10,848 nt of DNA from CAVZKK01 sp964573475 (GTDB lineage Archaea; Thermoproteota; Bathyarchaeia; Bathyarchaeales; Bathycorpusculaceae): the NCBI GenBank assembly GCA_964573475.1, contig CAZNJT010000051.1, positions 1-10,848 on the forward strand, given 5' to 3'. Below, in pieces: positions 1-6,106 of the stretch; positions within the stretch are counted from its first letter, which is position 1; each line of letters starts with the position of its first letter. The notes below the pieces were generated by a model. The model saw only the letters and a list, made by a program, of their open reading frames with translations. It did not search any database and had not been told where the DNA came from. The position numbers and the translations under genes are program-made.

Positions 1-358
1 AAACACTGTATCCGTTTGGGTAATAGATGGGTGTTGCCAAAGCTTCTGAGAATCGCTCATATTGGCTATCAACAGCCTGCGTATCAGTGTAACTGCCGCT
101 TATGTAACTACCATCGTTCACTGTATATTCGCTTTGAGCTACAAACCAAGGGGAGCGGTTGATGCGTTCAACGTTGGCTATGCTTATATTCTCTTGCATT
201 TTCTCCCAATCAAGTTGGTTCATTTGGTAGCTCCAGAGTATGACATTTGCTGATATAACGACGAGAATGACTAGACTAAGCATAACGACTATTACGTTGC
301 TTAAGCCACGTTTTGCATGTTTAAAACGTTTAAGGTGCTTTGTAATAGTCTGCAACAT
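1..358 (-). CDS. Pilin-like protein with class III signal peptide (partial, C-terminus off the window)
   Basis: The gene reads leftward from an ATG at 356-358 and is still open at base 1, so at least 119 residues are present and the C-terminus is missing. The start has a GAGGGT Shine-Dalgarno motif a few bases upstream. It overlaps the end of the preceding pilin gene by 29 nt. The N-terminus is basic (MLQTITKHLKRFKHAKRG), followed by a hydrophobic stretch starting LSNVIVVMLSLVILVV. This is the layout of an archaeal type IV pilin or archaellin precursor, cleaved after the KRG by a prepilin peptidase of the PibD/EppA/FlaK kind. The mature part continues with WSYQMNQLDWEKMQENIS and then a Ser/Thr/Asn/Tyr-rich region typical of surface proteins. 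As the last visible gene of an operon with a pilus ATPase and platform proteins, it is probably a structural or minor pilin. The exact subunit role is inferred. Confidence 0.8.
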   Translation of the reverse strand, partial: MLQTITKHLKRFKHAKRGLSNVIVVMLSLVILVVISANVILWSYQMNQLDWEKMQENISIANVERINRSPWFVAQSEYTVNDGSYISGSYTDTQAVDSQYERFSEALATPIYYPNGYSV

Positions 359-749
359 GATACCCTCTTTTTGTAACGATATCCACATAGTATATGTTTC
401 CAGAAGCCCAACTGCATGAAACGTTAAGCCAGCCATGCTCACTTATTTCCAAAATGAAAGGAGTTGGGGCGAAAGAATACTTAGTGTGGTTGACATATAC
501 TGCTGAAACTTGAACGGATGTTTTTCCAACATTAAGGATGTAAATTGAAATGCAGCCTGAAGGGTTAAACCACAAATCCTCGGCTATTAGGCGTTCTCCC
601 ATGGTCTCTCTTAGATTAGTTGTGATAACGTAAGTTGCTGTTGTGGCAATTGCCATAGCAGCCACAGCCACAACCATAAGCAAAAGATTGCTTAACACTG
701 GAGTTATAGCCCGTTTATCATGGAAGAAACTCCTAAGCTTTCTCGCCAT
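330..749 (-). CDS. Small archaeal pilin-like protein
   Basis: A 139-residue protein starting at an ATG with a strong GAGGTG Shine-Dalgarno motif. That motif overlaps the stop codon of the upstream platform gene, leaving 9 nt between the genes. The N-terminus is a class III signal peptide: a basic segment ending HDKRA, then ITPVLSNLLLMVVAVAAMAIA as the hydrophobic pilin helix (about residues 15-36). The ITPVLSNLLL part resembles the (V/I)SPVIG.(I/L)L pattern of the archaeal Pilin_N type. The remaining 95 or so residues look like a beta-rich mature domain with N-glycosylation-type sequons (NHT, NVS). It is probably exported and polymerised, or acts as a minor pilin, through the ATPase and platform proteins encoded just upstream. 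Overall sequence is not diagnostic beyond the N-terminus, so the subunit role is inferred from signal peptide and operon position. Confidence 0.8.
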   Translation of the reverse strand: MARKLRSFFHDKRAITPVLSNLLLMVVAVAAMAIATTATYVITTNLRETMGERLIAEDLWFNPSGCISIYILNVGKTSVQVSAVYVNHTKYSFAPTPFILEISEHGWLNVSCSWASGNIYYVDIVTKRGYHVADYYKAP

Positions 750-758
750 TTTCCCACC

Positions 759-1580
759 TCACAAGAAAAGTTTTAGGGCTATGTAGCCGCAAAGCATCAT
801 GACTAGGCTATGTTTCAGTCCAGCGTTCATTGTTCCTTCTCCCATTTTTCCAGCGACTAGTCCTCCGAAGAAGGCTTGGATGGCTGTCATGTGGAAAAAT
901 ATCTGTTGCATTTCTCCAGGTGACATTACTGCAGTTCCAAGTATTGGTAAGCCTTCTAAGCTCAGGAAGAACGATTTGAAAAGCAGTATGATGGTAAATA
1001 AAAACACGAAAAAGGCTACATAAATTATTGCAACGTATGGTCTTGTTTGGTTTCGTCTTTCTTTATCAAGCAGAAGTGTTGTCTGTATAAACTTGCCCAT
1101 GGGATCAAAAACCTTTTCCACACGCCCCCCAGAACGGCTTGCTTCAATTATTAGTGGTACAGTTCTCTGCATAAGCACGGTGTTAACGCGGTTTCCCAAA
1201 GCAAGGAGTGCCTCTTCAAAAGTCATACCCCACGAAATTTGTGCCGTCATTTTTCTTAATTCACCTGTTAGTGGACCATAATTTCTCTTGGATGCTTCTT
1301 CCAAAGCTTGTGGAAGGGTCATGCCTGTCTCTTGGGCTTGAACTATGCTTCTGAAAAGGTCTGGCAAGTGTTCGTCTATGGCTTTTCTCCATTTGTAATC
1401 GATGTAGTTTAAGACTGCTGGAGGAAAAACAACGGTTATAATGGCGAAAAAAACAAACTCATCGAATGTGGTGGTTCCCCAAAACATAGTGTAAGCAAAT
1501 AAAATTATGGCCACGGCTACCAAAACCGAGGCAATCCACACGATTTTTTTCGTATACGTTCCTACTTTCGGCATTTTCAT
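759..1580 (-). CDS. Type II/IV secretion F-family membrane platform protein (TadC/FlaJ-like)
   Basis: A polytopic membrane protein of about 273 residues. Hydrophobic segments lie near residues 14-34, 42-60, 184-206 and 225-270. Between the second and third is a soluble T2SSF-type domain containing the helical pattern LPDLFRSIVQAQETGMTLPQALEE and later SRSGGRVEKVF, the usual paired-helix layout of GspF/TadC/FlaJ proteins. It would form the inner-membrane platform on which the pilus ATPase acts. The ATG at 1578-1580 forms a TAATG junction with the stop codon of the upstream platform gene, indicating translational coupling. A GTG at 1584-1586 and an ATG at 1572-1574 are in-frame alternatives, the latter with GTGG about 8 nt upstream. 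Archaeal FlaJ is usually one protein of about 550 residues with two such domains. Here the job is split over two genes, as in Tad and Epd-type pili. Confidence 0.85.
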   Translation of the reverse strand: MKMPKVGTYTKKIVWIASVLVAVAIILFAYTMFWGTTTFDEFVFFAIITVVFPPAVLNYIDYKWRKAIDEHLPDLFRSIVQAQETGMTLPQALEEASKRNYGPLTGELRKMTAQISWGMTFEEALLALGNRVNTVLMQRTVPLIIEASRSGGRVEKVFDPMGKFIQTTLLLDKERRNQTRPYVAIIYVAFFVFLFTIILLFKSFFLSLEGLPILGTAVMSPGEMQQIFFHMTAIQAFFGGLVAGKMGEGTMNAGLKHSLVMMLCGYIALKLFL

Positions 1581-2587
1581 TACCACTTAGGTGAAACAGC
1601 GTCCAAAATTATTAGAAACATTATAGAGCCCAACGGTATTCCAAGATAGGTAAGCAAGCTCAACAAGAGGTCTGGGCTAAGCATCCCCAAACTGCCTCCA
1701 CCCAGCATTGCCATGACCGCAAGCATGATGATGAGAAGCAGAGGACCTGTGACAAGCAAAGTCACGTAAAACTCTGATAGGATTGATAGAGTATCTGAAA
1801 ACTTACGTAGGCTTATCCTCTTCAGCTTCATGTATTGTCTAGATTTTTCGCGCAGATAAGCAGCTAAATTGCCACCCGAATGTATTGTCGAAATAAATCC
1901 TTCCAACATTTCGCGAAATCTTTCAGAAGGAGTTCGCTTCGATGTTCCCTCCAAAGCAGAAATTATATCTAAACCAAAAAGGTTCACATCTCTAACAACG
2001 TTTTTAGCTTCTATGGAAACAGTTAATGGCACGCTGAGATTTGAGAGCGAGTAGAAAATCTTTTCCGGAGAAACGCCGGCACTTGTAAGAATTGCCATAT
2101 AACCAGTTATGAAAGGCAACTCATCTTCTAACTCTCTTCTAAGCTTATCCGCACGATAAATTGGGTAGACATAAAATCCAATGAGTGAGAACGCACTTGT
2201 GAATAAACTTCCTCCAACACCAAACAAAATTGCTGGTAAAAGCTGCACATTAAAAGCGAAAATTAGTAAACATGGAATAATGGCGAGAGCAACAAGTGAA
2301 GTTAAAATTGTGGCAAAAACTGTTAAGCTAACGTAAGCCTTGAAGGTAACTTTTAACCCTGCCCTCTGTAAGTTTGAGTCTAAATCTCTGAAAAGTGGCA
2401 AAACGCGCTCTGTTTTCTCTCCAATAAGCTGATAAGCCAAGGAATGCGGCCTTTTAATGGCAAGTTTAATGGTTCCTTGCGATATTTCTGATTTAAGACG
2501 CAAAAATCTTCTGGAAGGCCACTTAAGTAATGCTCTAACACGATTATAGAGCATTTTGACTTTTTCAAAGGCTTTGTTGCTTTTCAT
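1580..2587 (-). CDS. Type II/IV secretion F-family membrane platform protein (TadB/FlaJ-like)
   Basis: A 335-residue membrane protein. A basic cytoplasmic N-terminus of about 80 residues is followed by two hydrophobic segments (about 85-112 and 116-142). Next comes a soluble T2SSF domain with LEDELPFITGYMAILTSAGVSPEKIF (about 153-178) and SGGNLAAYLREKSRQYM (237-253), and two C-terminal membrane segments (about 273-295 and 306-330). These are the hallmarks of GspF/TadB/FlaJ platform proteins. The ATG at 2585-2587 overlaps the stop of the ATPase gene in an ATGA junction, and its own stop overlaps the next platform gene, so the three are almost certainly co-translated. It most likely pairs with the downstream platform protein to form a heteromeric base for the pilus. 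Assignment to TadB rather than TadC is by order and size and is not certain. Confidence 0.85.
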   Translation of the reverse strand: MKSNKAFEKVKMLYNRVRALLKWPSRRFLRLKSEISQGTIKLAIKRPHSLAYQLIGEKTERVLPLFRDLDSNLQRAGLKVTFKAYVSLTVFATILTSLVALAIIPCLLIFAFNVQLLPAILFGVGGSLFTSAFSLIGFYVYPIYRADKLRRELEDELPFITGYMAILTSAGVSPEKIFYSLSNLSVPLTVSIEAKNVVRDVNLFGLDIISALEGTSKRTPSERFREMLEGFISTIHSGGNLAAYLREKSRQYMKLKRISLRKFSDTLSILSEFYVTLLVTGPLLLIIMLAVMAMLGGGSLGMLSPDLLLSLLTYLGIPLGSIMFLIILDAVSPKW

Positions 2588-4134
2588 TTCAGTCCCACTC
2601 TGGCTTTTTGGAAAACCCTGTTCGGGTCAACATAGTATTCGCGAATCACGTTTGCGACATCCGTATAGCGTCGAATGCCTTCCCGTACCATCCATTCTAA
2701 GACAATCTTCCTACGGTGTAATTCGCGTCTAATTTCTTCTTCATTAATATCCAATTTCTTCATGTGTCTCTCCAGAATGGTGCTATGCCCAGAAAAGACA
2801 AACTTGTCTTCTTTCGGGTTCCAGCAGAAAACCTCTTCAGTTAGTATATTCTTTCTCTCTGGATCGAGTTCTACAACCTCTGTTGTTGTGCTGGTTCTCC
2901 TTGCTGGTTTTTTTTCGATTTCTGTTCTCGTCATAACCATTATAACATTCGTCATTGCTATGAGCGATTTAGGAATGTTCATAGGTTCAGATTCAAGACG
3001 GTTTATTACGGCTTCAACAGACTCTGCATGTATTGTGCTTAATCCAAGGTGGCCTGTTGCCATGGCTTGAAATAATGTATAGGCTTCTTCTCCACGAACC
3101 TCACCAACAATAATGTAGTCGGGTCTTTGTCTGACAGCAGCTTTCAACAAGTCAAATAGGGTTATTGCGCCGCCTCTTTTGTCTTCATGTCCAAAACCTA
3201 ACCTCACAACTGAAGGTATCCAGTTTTCATGTGGAAGGTTGAGCTCCTGCGTGTCTTCCACGCTTACTATTTTCATTTCCGGCTTTATGAACATTGATAG
3301 ACAGTTTAACATCGTTGTTTTTCCAGAAGCCACGCCACCAGCCACTACAACTGAGGCTCTGTTTTCTATGATATACCATAGGTAAGCAGCCATTTCCGAG
3401 GAAATCGTGTTAAAGGCAATTAGGTCTGAAATGGTTAACGGATCAACTCTGAAGCGTCGAATGGTGAATGTTGAGCCTCTTCTTGTAACTTCGTTTCCAT
3501 AAGTTAATTGTATTCGGCTGCCGTCCAGAAGTGATGCATCTAAGATCGGGGATGCTATGGAGATGTTTTTTCCCGCTAAATATGCAAGGTGAATTATGAA
3601 CGAGTTTAGTTCCGTTTCATCCTTAAATATTATGTTTGTTGGTAACGATTCGTAAAGCCTATGCCAAACATAAATTGGTATGTTTACACCATCTGCTGAT
3701 ATATCTTCAATTAAATGGTCTTTCATTAAAGGGTCTATTTTCCCGTAGCCTATAAAATCTCTTATTATGTAATATGTGAGTTTGTCAACAGATTCTGGTG
3801 GAACTTTTATGCGGTATTTTTTAATTATTTCCTTTGTTTTTTCTCTTAGATAGGTTTCTGCTTTTTGCTTAGTCTCTATTTCCTTTAGGTTTACGTCAAC
3901 CTCTTCCATTAAGAAGGTTCTTATTTCTCGCAGTCGTCTCTCTTCTTCTTTTTGAAGCGTTGGCTCTATAACTTCATACAATGTTTTTTGAGTTTCTGGG
4001 TCTTTAACTATTGCTGCGTAGACATAAGGCTCTTTTATGGGATAAACTTCTCTAAAAACGGTTGGTTTTCTCCCTTCCACCTTTATTATTACACCTACTT
4101 CAGTTTGTTCTGTGGTTTTGGAGGTTTTTGACAT
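2584..4134 (-). CDS. Type II/IV secretion system ATPase (FlaI/TadA/EpdL-like)
   Basis: The hexameric secretion ATPase that powers pilus assembly at the cytoplasmic face of the membrane. Counting from the upstream GTG (4146), the N-terminal domain contains DPLMKDHLIEDISADGVN (about 138-154). The C-terminal RecA-like core has a Walker A GGVASGKTT (270-278), an Asp box VEDTQELNLP (296-305), a Walker B region DYIIVGEVRG (343-352) and a His box GHLGLSTIHAES (365-376). All key residues are present and the length, about 516-520 residues, suits the FlaI/TadA family. I prefer the ATG at 4132-4134 because GGTG lies 9 nt upstream. The GTG at 4144-4146 lies inside that Shine-Dalgarno motif and is less likely. 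It is first in an operon with two platform proteins and two pilins. That, and the lack of other archaellum genes nearby, points to a pilus rather than an archaellum. Confidence 0.93.
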   Translation of the reverse strand: MSKTSKTTEQTEVGVIIKVEGRKPTVFREVYPIKEPYVYAAIVKDPETQKTLYEVIEPTLQKEEERRLREIRTFLMEEVDVNLKEIETKQKAETYLREKTKEIIKKYRIKVPPESVDKLTYYIIRDFIGYGKIDPLMKDHLIEDISADGVNIPIYVWHRLYESLPTNIIFKDETELNSFIIHLAYLAGKNISIASPILDASLLDGSRIQLTYGNEVTRRGSTFTIRRFRVDPLTISDLIAFNTISSEMAAYLWYIIENRASVVVAGGVASGKTTMLNCLSMFIKPEMKIVSVEDTQELNLPHENWIPSVVRLGFGHEDKRGGAITLFDLLKAAVRQRPDYIIVGEVRGEEAYTLFQAMATGHLGLSTIHAESVEAVINRLESEPMNIPKSLIAMTNVIMVMTRTEIEKKPARRTSTTTEVVELDPERKNILTEEVFCWNPKEDKFVFSGHSTILERHMKKLDINEEEIRRELHRRKIVLEWMVREGIRRYTDVANVIREYYVDPNRVFQKARVGLK

Positions 4135-4184
4135 TGGTTTCTTCACCGTTGGTATTGTTCCTTTTGTTTAGAGTGTATGGTGTT

Positions 4185-4203
4185 CTTCCAAAAATATAGT
4201 GTG
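4185..4203 (-). promoter_or_regulatory. Putative TATA box of the pilus operon
   Basis: On the minus strand the sequence reads CACTATATTTTTGG, a reasonable archaeal TATA element centred near 4194. Transcription would begin near 4168, leaving a leader of about 34 nt before the preferred ATG at 4134, which would include its GGTG ribosome site. Position and base composition only; no measured start site. Confidence 0.4.
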
Positions 4204-4226
4204 TCGTGAGTCTTAATAAGTTATAT

Positions 4227-4252
4227 GCATGCTTAATCTTTAGCATGCTTAA
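4227..4252. repeat. Two direct GCATGCTTAA repeats in a divergent promoter
   Basis: GCATGCTTAA occurs at 4227-4236 and again at 4243-4252, a 16-nt period, and each copy contains the self-complementary GCATGC. They lie between the minus-strand pilus operon and the plus-strand zinc-ribbon gene, next to TTATATG (4221-4227), which may be the plus-strand TATA element. The spacing of about one and a half helical turns and the position suit a regulator binding site, but no regulator is identified. Confidence 0.45.
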
Positions 4253-4303
4253 CACTAACCAACTTTAATAGAACAGAAAAACAAATTCTCGTATGGGTTT
4301 AAT

Positions 4304-4555
4304 TTGAGCGCAACTGATGCTGAACATGTTCGAAAACATGAACTTCCTAAATCTAAGCGCAAGGCTGGAAAGCGATGTGTAAAGTTTTGTCCAAAATGCG
4401 GTGCAGTCGACGTTTTTTGGGCTTCTGGTCTACCGCAATTGTGGTCTATTTGGGAGTGTAGGAATTGTGGATACCGTGGTGCATTGATTATCGAAGATGG
4501 CGAACTGGCGGAAAAACTCAGAGAGAAATATGCAAGCAAAAATGTTAAAAAATAG
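4304..4555 (+). CDS. Small zinc-ribbon protein, function unknown
   Basis: An 83-residue protein and the only confident plus-strand gene. It carries a treble-clef or rubredoxin-like zinc ribbon: CPKC at residues 29-32 and CRNC at 52-55, separated by FWASGLPQLWSIWE. A basic N-terminal arm (KSKRKAGKR) and a charged C-terminal helix (ELAEKLREKY) flank it. The pattern with GLPQLWSIWEC and GYRG looks like a conserved archaeal family. I do not know an assigned function; nucleic-acid or ribosome association is possible given the basic arm. The start is TTG at 4304; no in-frame ATG or GTG is available between it and the stop at 4256, and the Shine-Dalgarno motif is weak. The gene is divergent from the pilus operon and ends 2 nt before the end of the convergent L41e gene. 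Confidence 0.75.
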   Translation: MSATDAEHVRKHELPKSKRKAGKRCVKFCPKCGAVDVFWASGLPQLWSIWECRNCGYRGALIIEDGELAEKLREKYASKNVKK

Positions 4556-4556
4556 G
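4538..4556 (-). terminator. Putative T-tract terminator after L41e
   Basis: Directly after the L41e stop the minus strand reads CCTATTTTTTAACATTTTTG, with T runs at 4552-4547 and 4542-4538. Archaeal RNA polymerase terminates at T-rich tracts without needing a hairpin. These tracts lie inside the last codons of the convergent zinc-ribbon gene. Sequence-based inference only. Confidence 0.45.
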
Positions 4557-4557
4557 T

Positions 4558-4644
4558 TCACTTGTACCGCGCACGTCTTTTCTCTCGTTTCTTTTTCTGA
4601 CGGCGCATGCGTTTCTTTTTCCATTTAGCGCGTATGTCTTGCAC
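4558..4644 (-). CDS. rpl41e: Ribosomal protein L41e (eL41), 25-28 residues
   Basis: A very short minus-strand frame reads RAKWKKKRMRRQKKK followed by REKRRARYK and a TGA at 4558-4560. It matches the eukaryotic/archaeal L41 peptide as I remember it (MRAKWRKKRMRR..., 25 residues) almost residue for residue: about 17 of the 24 residues after the initiator, with most differences K/R-type or in the C-terminal half. L41e is a single basic helix of the large ribosomal subunit that lies at the subunit interface. The start is unclear. A GTG at 4642-4644 gives 28 residues. However, GGAGTG (overlapping that GTG) is spaced 8 nt from an ATA at 4633-4635 that aligns exactly with the eukaryotic initiator Met. 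It lies 16 nt downstream of the hexuloisomerase gene, probably in the same transcript. An overlapping frame encodes a longer peptide (start 4624), which I regard as the shadow. Confidence 0.85.
   Translation of the reverse strand: MQDIRAKWKKKRMRRQKKKREKRRARYK
4575..4620 (+). terminator. Putative T-tract terminator of the zinc-ribbon gene, antisense to L41e
   Basis: The plus strand downstream of the zinc-ribbon stop is pyrimidine-rich with several T runs (CTTTTCTC, GTTTCTTTTTCTG, GTTTCTTTTTCC). These are the complement of the Lys codons of L41e. They would serve as archaeal T-tract termination signals for the plus-strand mRNA, although their presence is also forced by the L41e coding sequence. 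Confidence 0.35.
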
Positions 4645-4660
4645 ACTCCGAATTCTTATG

Positions 4661-5260
4661 CTATTCTATTGTTGCGTGTCTACGCTTTAAATCCTCTTCA
4701 GTTCGCCCTAAGCGATGCATCAATTCCACAACCAAGCTGTCCAAAAACACCATGCAATTGTTCTCGAAAACGCTTCCAAGCGGAGTTAAGGGTTCACGTT
4801 CACCGATAAGTTGCCTAGCCAAGTAATCTTCTTCCTTCGGCCAGCCTGCTTTTGTCCTTCCCTTGATTGTTACGGTGTGATCAGCCGCTTGGCCTAACGG
4901 CGATTCAGAAAAGGATGTGAAGGCAATGACTGTTGCGCCGATTTCTTTTGCTGCCGTGCTTGCGGTTAAAACTATTTTTGTGGCGCCTGTACCTGAAATG
5001 GCGATTAGGAGGTCTCCTTTTTCTGCGGCTGGCGTGATGGTTTCGCCTAAGAAATAGACGTTAAAACCTAGGTTCATTAGGCGTAAAGCGAAGGCTCTGG
5101 CAACGAATCCGCTTCTTCCCATGCCTACAATAAAGATTTTTTTGTCTTTTGCCTCGAGTAAAAGCTCGATCAACCGTTCAACTTCTTTCATGTTAAGGTT
5201 TTCGATGGAATTCTTGATGCCTGCAATGATTTCTTCTGCCGCTGCCTTCAGCCATTTCAA
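4661..5260 (-). CDS. hxlB: 6-phospho-3-hexuloisomerase (SIS domain protein)
   Basis: A 199-residue single SIS-domain protein of the PHI/MJ1247 type. It interconverts 3-hexulose-6-phosphate and fructose-6-phosphate. In archaea lacking the oxidative pentose-phosphate path, this and hexulose-phosphate synthase run the ribulose-monophosphate route in reverse to make ribulose-5-phosphate. Visible SIS features are IVGMGRSG (44-51), LGETITP (71-77), the phosphosugar loop ISGTGATK (88-95), SPLGQAAD (120-127) and the PHI-like C-terminal block PLGSVFENNCMVFLDSLV (160-177). Family members often have SGSGET where this has SGTGAT. The start is TTG at 5258-5260 with GGAG about 11 nt upstream; an in-frame TAA lies 27 nt upstream and no ATG lies between. 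Cytoplasmic. No hexulose-phosphate synthase gene is in the window. It lies just upstream of L41e and probably shares its transcript. Confidence 0.85.
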   Translation of the reverse strand: MKWLKAAAEEIIAGIKNSIENLNMKEVERLIELLLEAKDKKIFIVGMGRSGFVARAFALRLMNLGFNVYFLGETITPAAEKGDLLIAISGTGATKIVLTASTAAKEIGATVIAFTSFSESPLGQAADHTVTIKGRTKAGWPKEEDYLARQLIGEREPLTPLGSVFENNCMVFLDSLVVELMHRLGRTEEDLKRRHATIE

Positions 5261-5294
5261 CTTTTTCCAAACTCCGAGAACCCATTACACATTT

Positions 5295-5310
5295 GCCTAT
5301 ATTAAAAGCC
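5295..5310 (-). promoter_or_regulatory. Putative TATA box for hxlB-rpl41e
   Basis: The minus strand reads GGCTTTTAATATAGG in the 57-nt gap between ecfT and the hexuloisomerase gene. The element is centred near 5303, so transcription would start near 5277 with a leader of about 17 nt before the TTG. It suggests that hxlB and L41e are transcribed separately from the upstream ECF genes. Confidence 0.5.
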
Positions 5311-5317
5311 TTGCGGT

Positions 5318-6106
5318 TTAAAACAAGCCTCTCAAAAGCTCATTAAATGATGGAATCATAACGTACAGGCGAACATAAATTGCGGTTGCCAAAATTCCGA
5401 CTGTTATAGCCAATAGAACAATGTCGCCTCTGTGCATTTTTAGCATGTACAGGTTTGTGCGTTTTTTGGTTGCTCCCCAGGCGCGGGACTCCATGGCTTC
5501 AGCTAGTTCGAGGCTTCTGCGAATTGCACTTACGATTAATGGTATAAGAATCGGGATATAGTTTCTAATCCTTTTTAGAAAGTTTCCTCGTTCAAGCTCT
5601 AAACCCCTAGCTTTTTGGGCGTCCATGATTGTTTGGGCTTCTTCTGCTAAAACTGGAACAAAACGCACGGCGGTTGTGAAGGCGAAACAGAACTCGTATG
5701 GTATGTGTGTCTGCTCTAGAGCTAAGCCTAAATGGTCTGGCGATGTTGTTAAGAAGAAAATGGAGAAGGATTCAACTAGCACTATAAAGCGTAGTGTCAT
5801 GGCAACAGCGTTTTCTAGGCTCTCTGCCATTGCCCGCCCTCCGATGAATGCGAAAATGAAGTTTGTTAAGAAAATTATTGTGGCTAGAAATGCTGCTCCA
5901 CGCATTGAACGGAGCCACTGGCGTTTAACGCCAGCTAAGAGAACAAATGGAATTTGCATGAAGAAGAGTATCATTAAAGGTAAGAGTTCCCCAAAAATTA
6001 TTGCAACCGCAAAAATTGCGCAAACATAAACAAATTTTATTCTTGGGTCTAAATTGTGAATGGGCGAGTAAACCCTTCGAAATTTAAGTCCATCAAAAAC
6101 GCTCAT
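5318..6106 (-). CDS. ecfT: ECF transporter transmembrane coupling protein EcfT
   Basis: A 262-residue membrane protein that couples the two ATPases to a substrate-binding S subunit in energy-coupling-factor importers for vitamins or transition metals. It opens with SPIHNLDPRIKF (14-25), the typical EcfT/CbiQ start. Hydrophobic segments follow at about 24-58, 71-90, 104-121 and 228-250. The two cytoplasmic coupling-helix signatures are visible: QKARGLE with ARG at 166-168, and ESRAWG with R208-A209-W210-G211. These Ala-Arg-Gly-type motifs dock into the ATPases. The ATG overlaps the stop of the upstream ATPase gene in an ATGA junction, so translation is coupled. No S component or cobalt-specific CbiM/CbiN lies next to it, so the substrate is unknown and the module may be shared (group II). 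Confidence 0.93.
   Translation of the reverse strand: MSVFDGLKFRRVYSPIHNLDPRIKFVYVCAIFAVAIIFGELLPLMILFFMQIPFVLLAGVKRQWLRSMRGAAFLATIIFLTNFIFAFIGGRAMAESLENAVAMTLRFIVLVESFSIFFLTTSPDHLGLALEQTHIPYEFCFAFTTAVRFVPVLAEEAQTIMDAQKARGLELERGNFLKRIRNYIPILIPLIVSAIRRSLELAEAMESRAWGATKKRTNLYMLKMHRGDIVLLAITVGILATAIYVRLYVMIPSFNELLRGLF

Noticed and set aside
62..253. Plus-strand ORF of 63 residues
   Set aside because: It lies antisense to the second pilin gene, which has a signal peptide, ribosome site and operon position.
2675..3070. Plus-strand ORF of 131 residues
   Set aside because: Antisense to the conserved C-terminal half of the pilus ATPase; Ser-rich composition is the mirror of that coding sequence.
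4430..4624. Minus-strand ORF starting MEKETHAPSEKETRE
   Set aside because: It overlaps the L41e frame, which matches a known ribosomal protein, and runs antisense through the zinc-ribbon gene.
5625..6029. Plus-strand ORF of 134 residues
   Set aside because: Antisense to ecfT; Lys-rich, no recognisable domain, and ecfT has clear family motifs.
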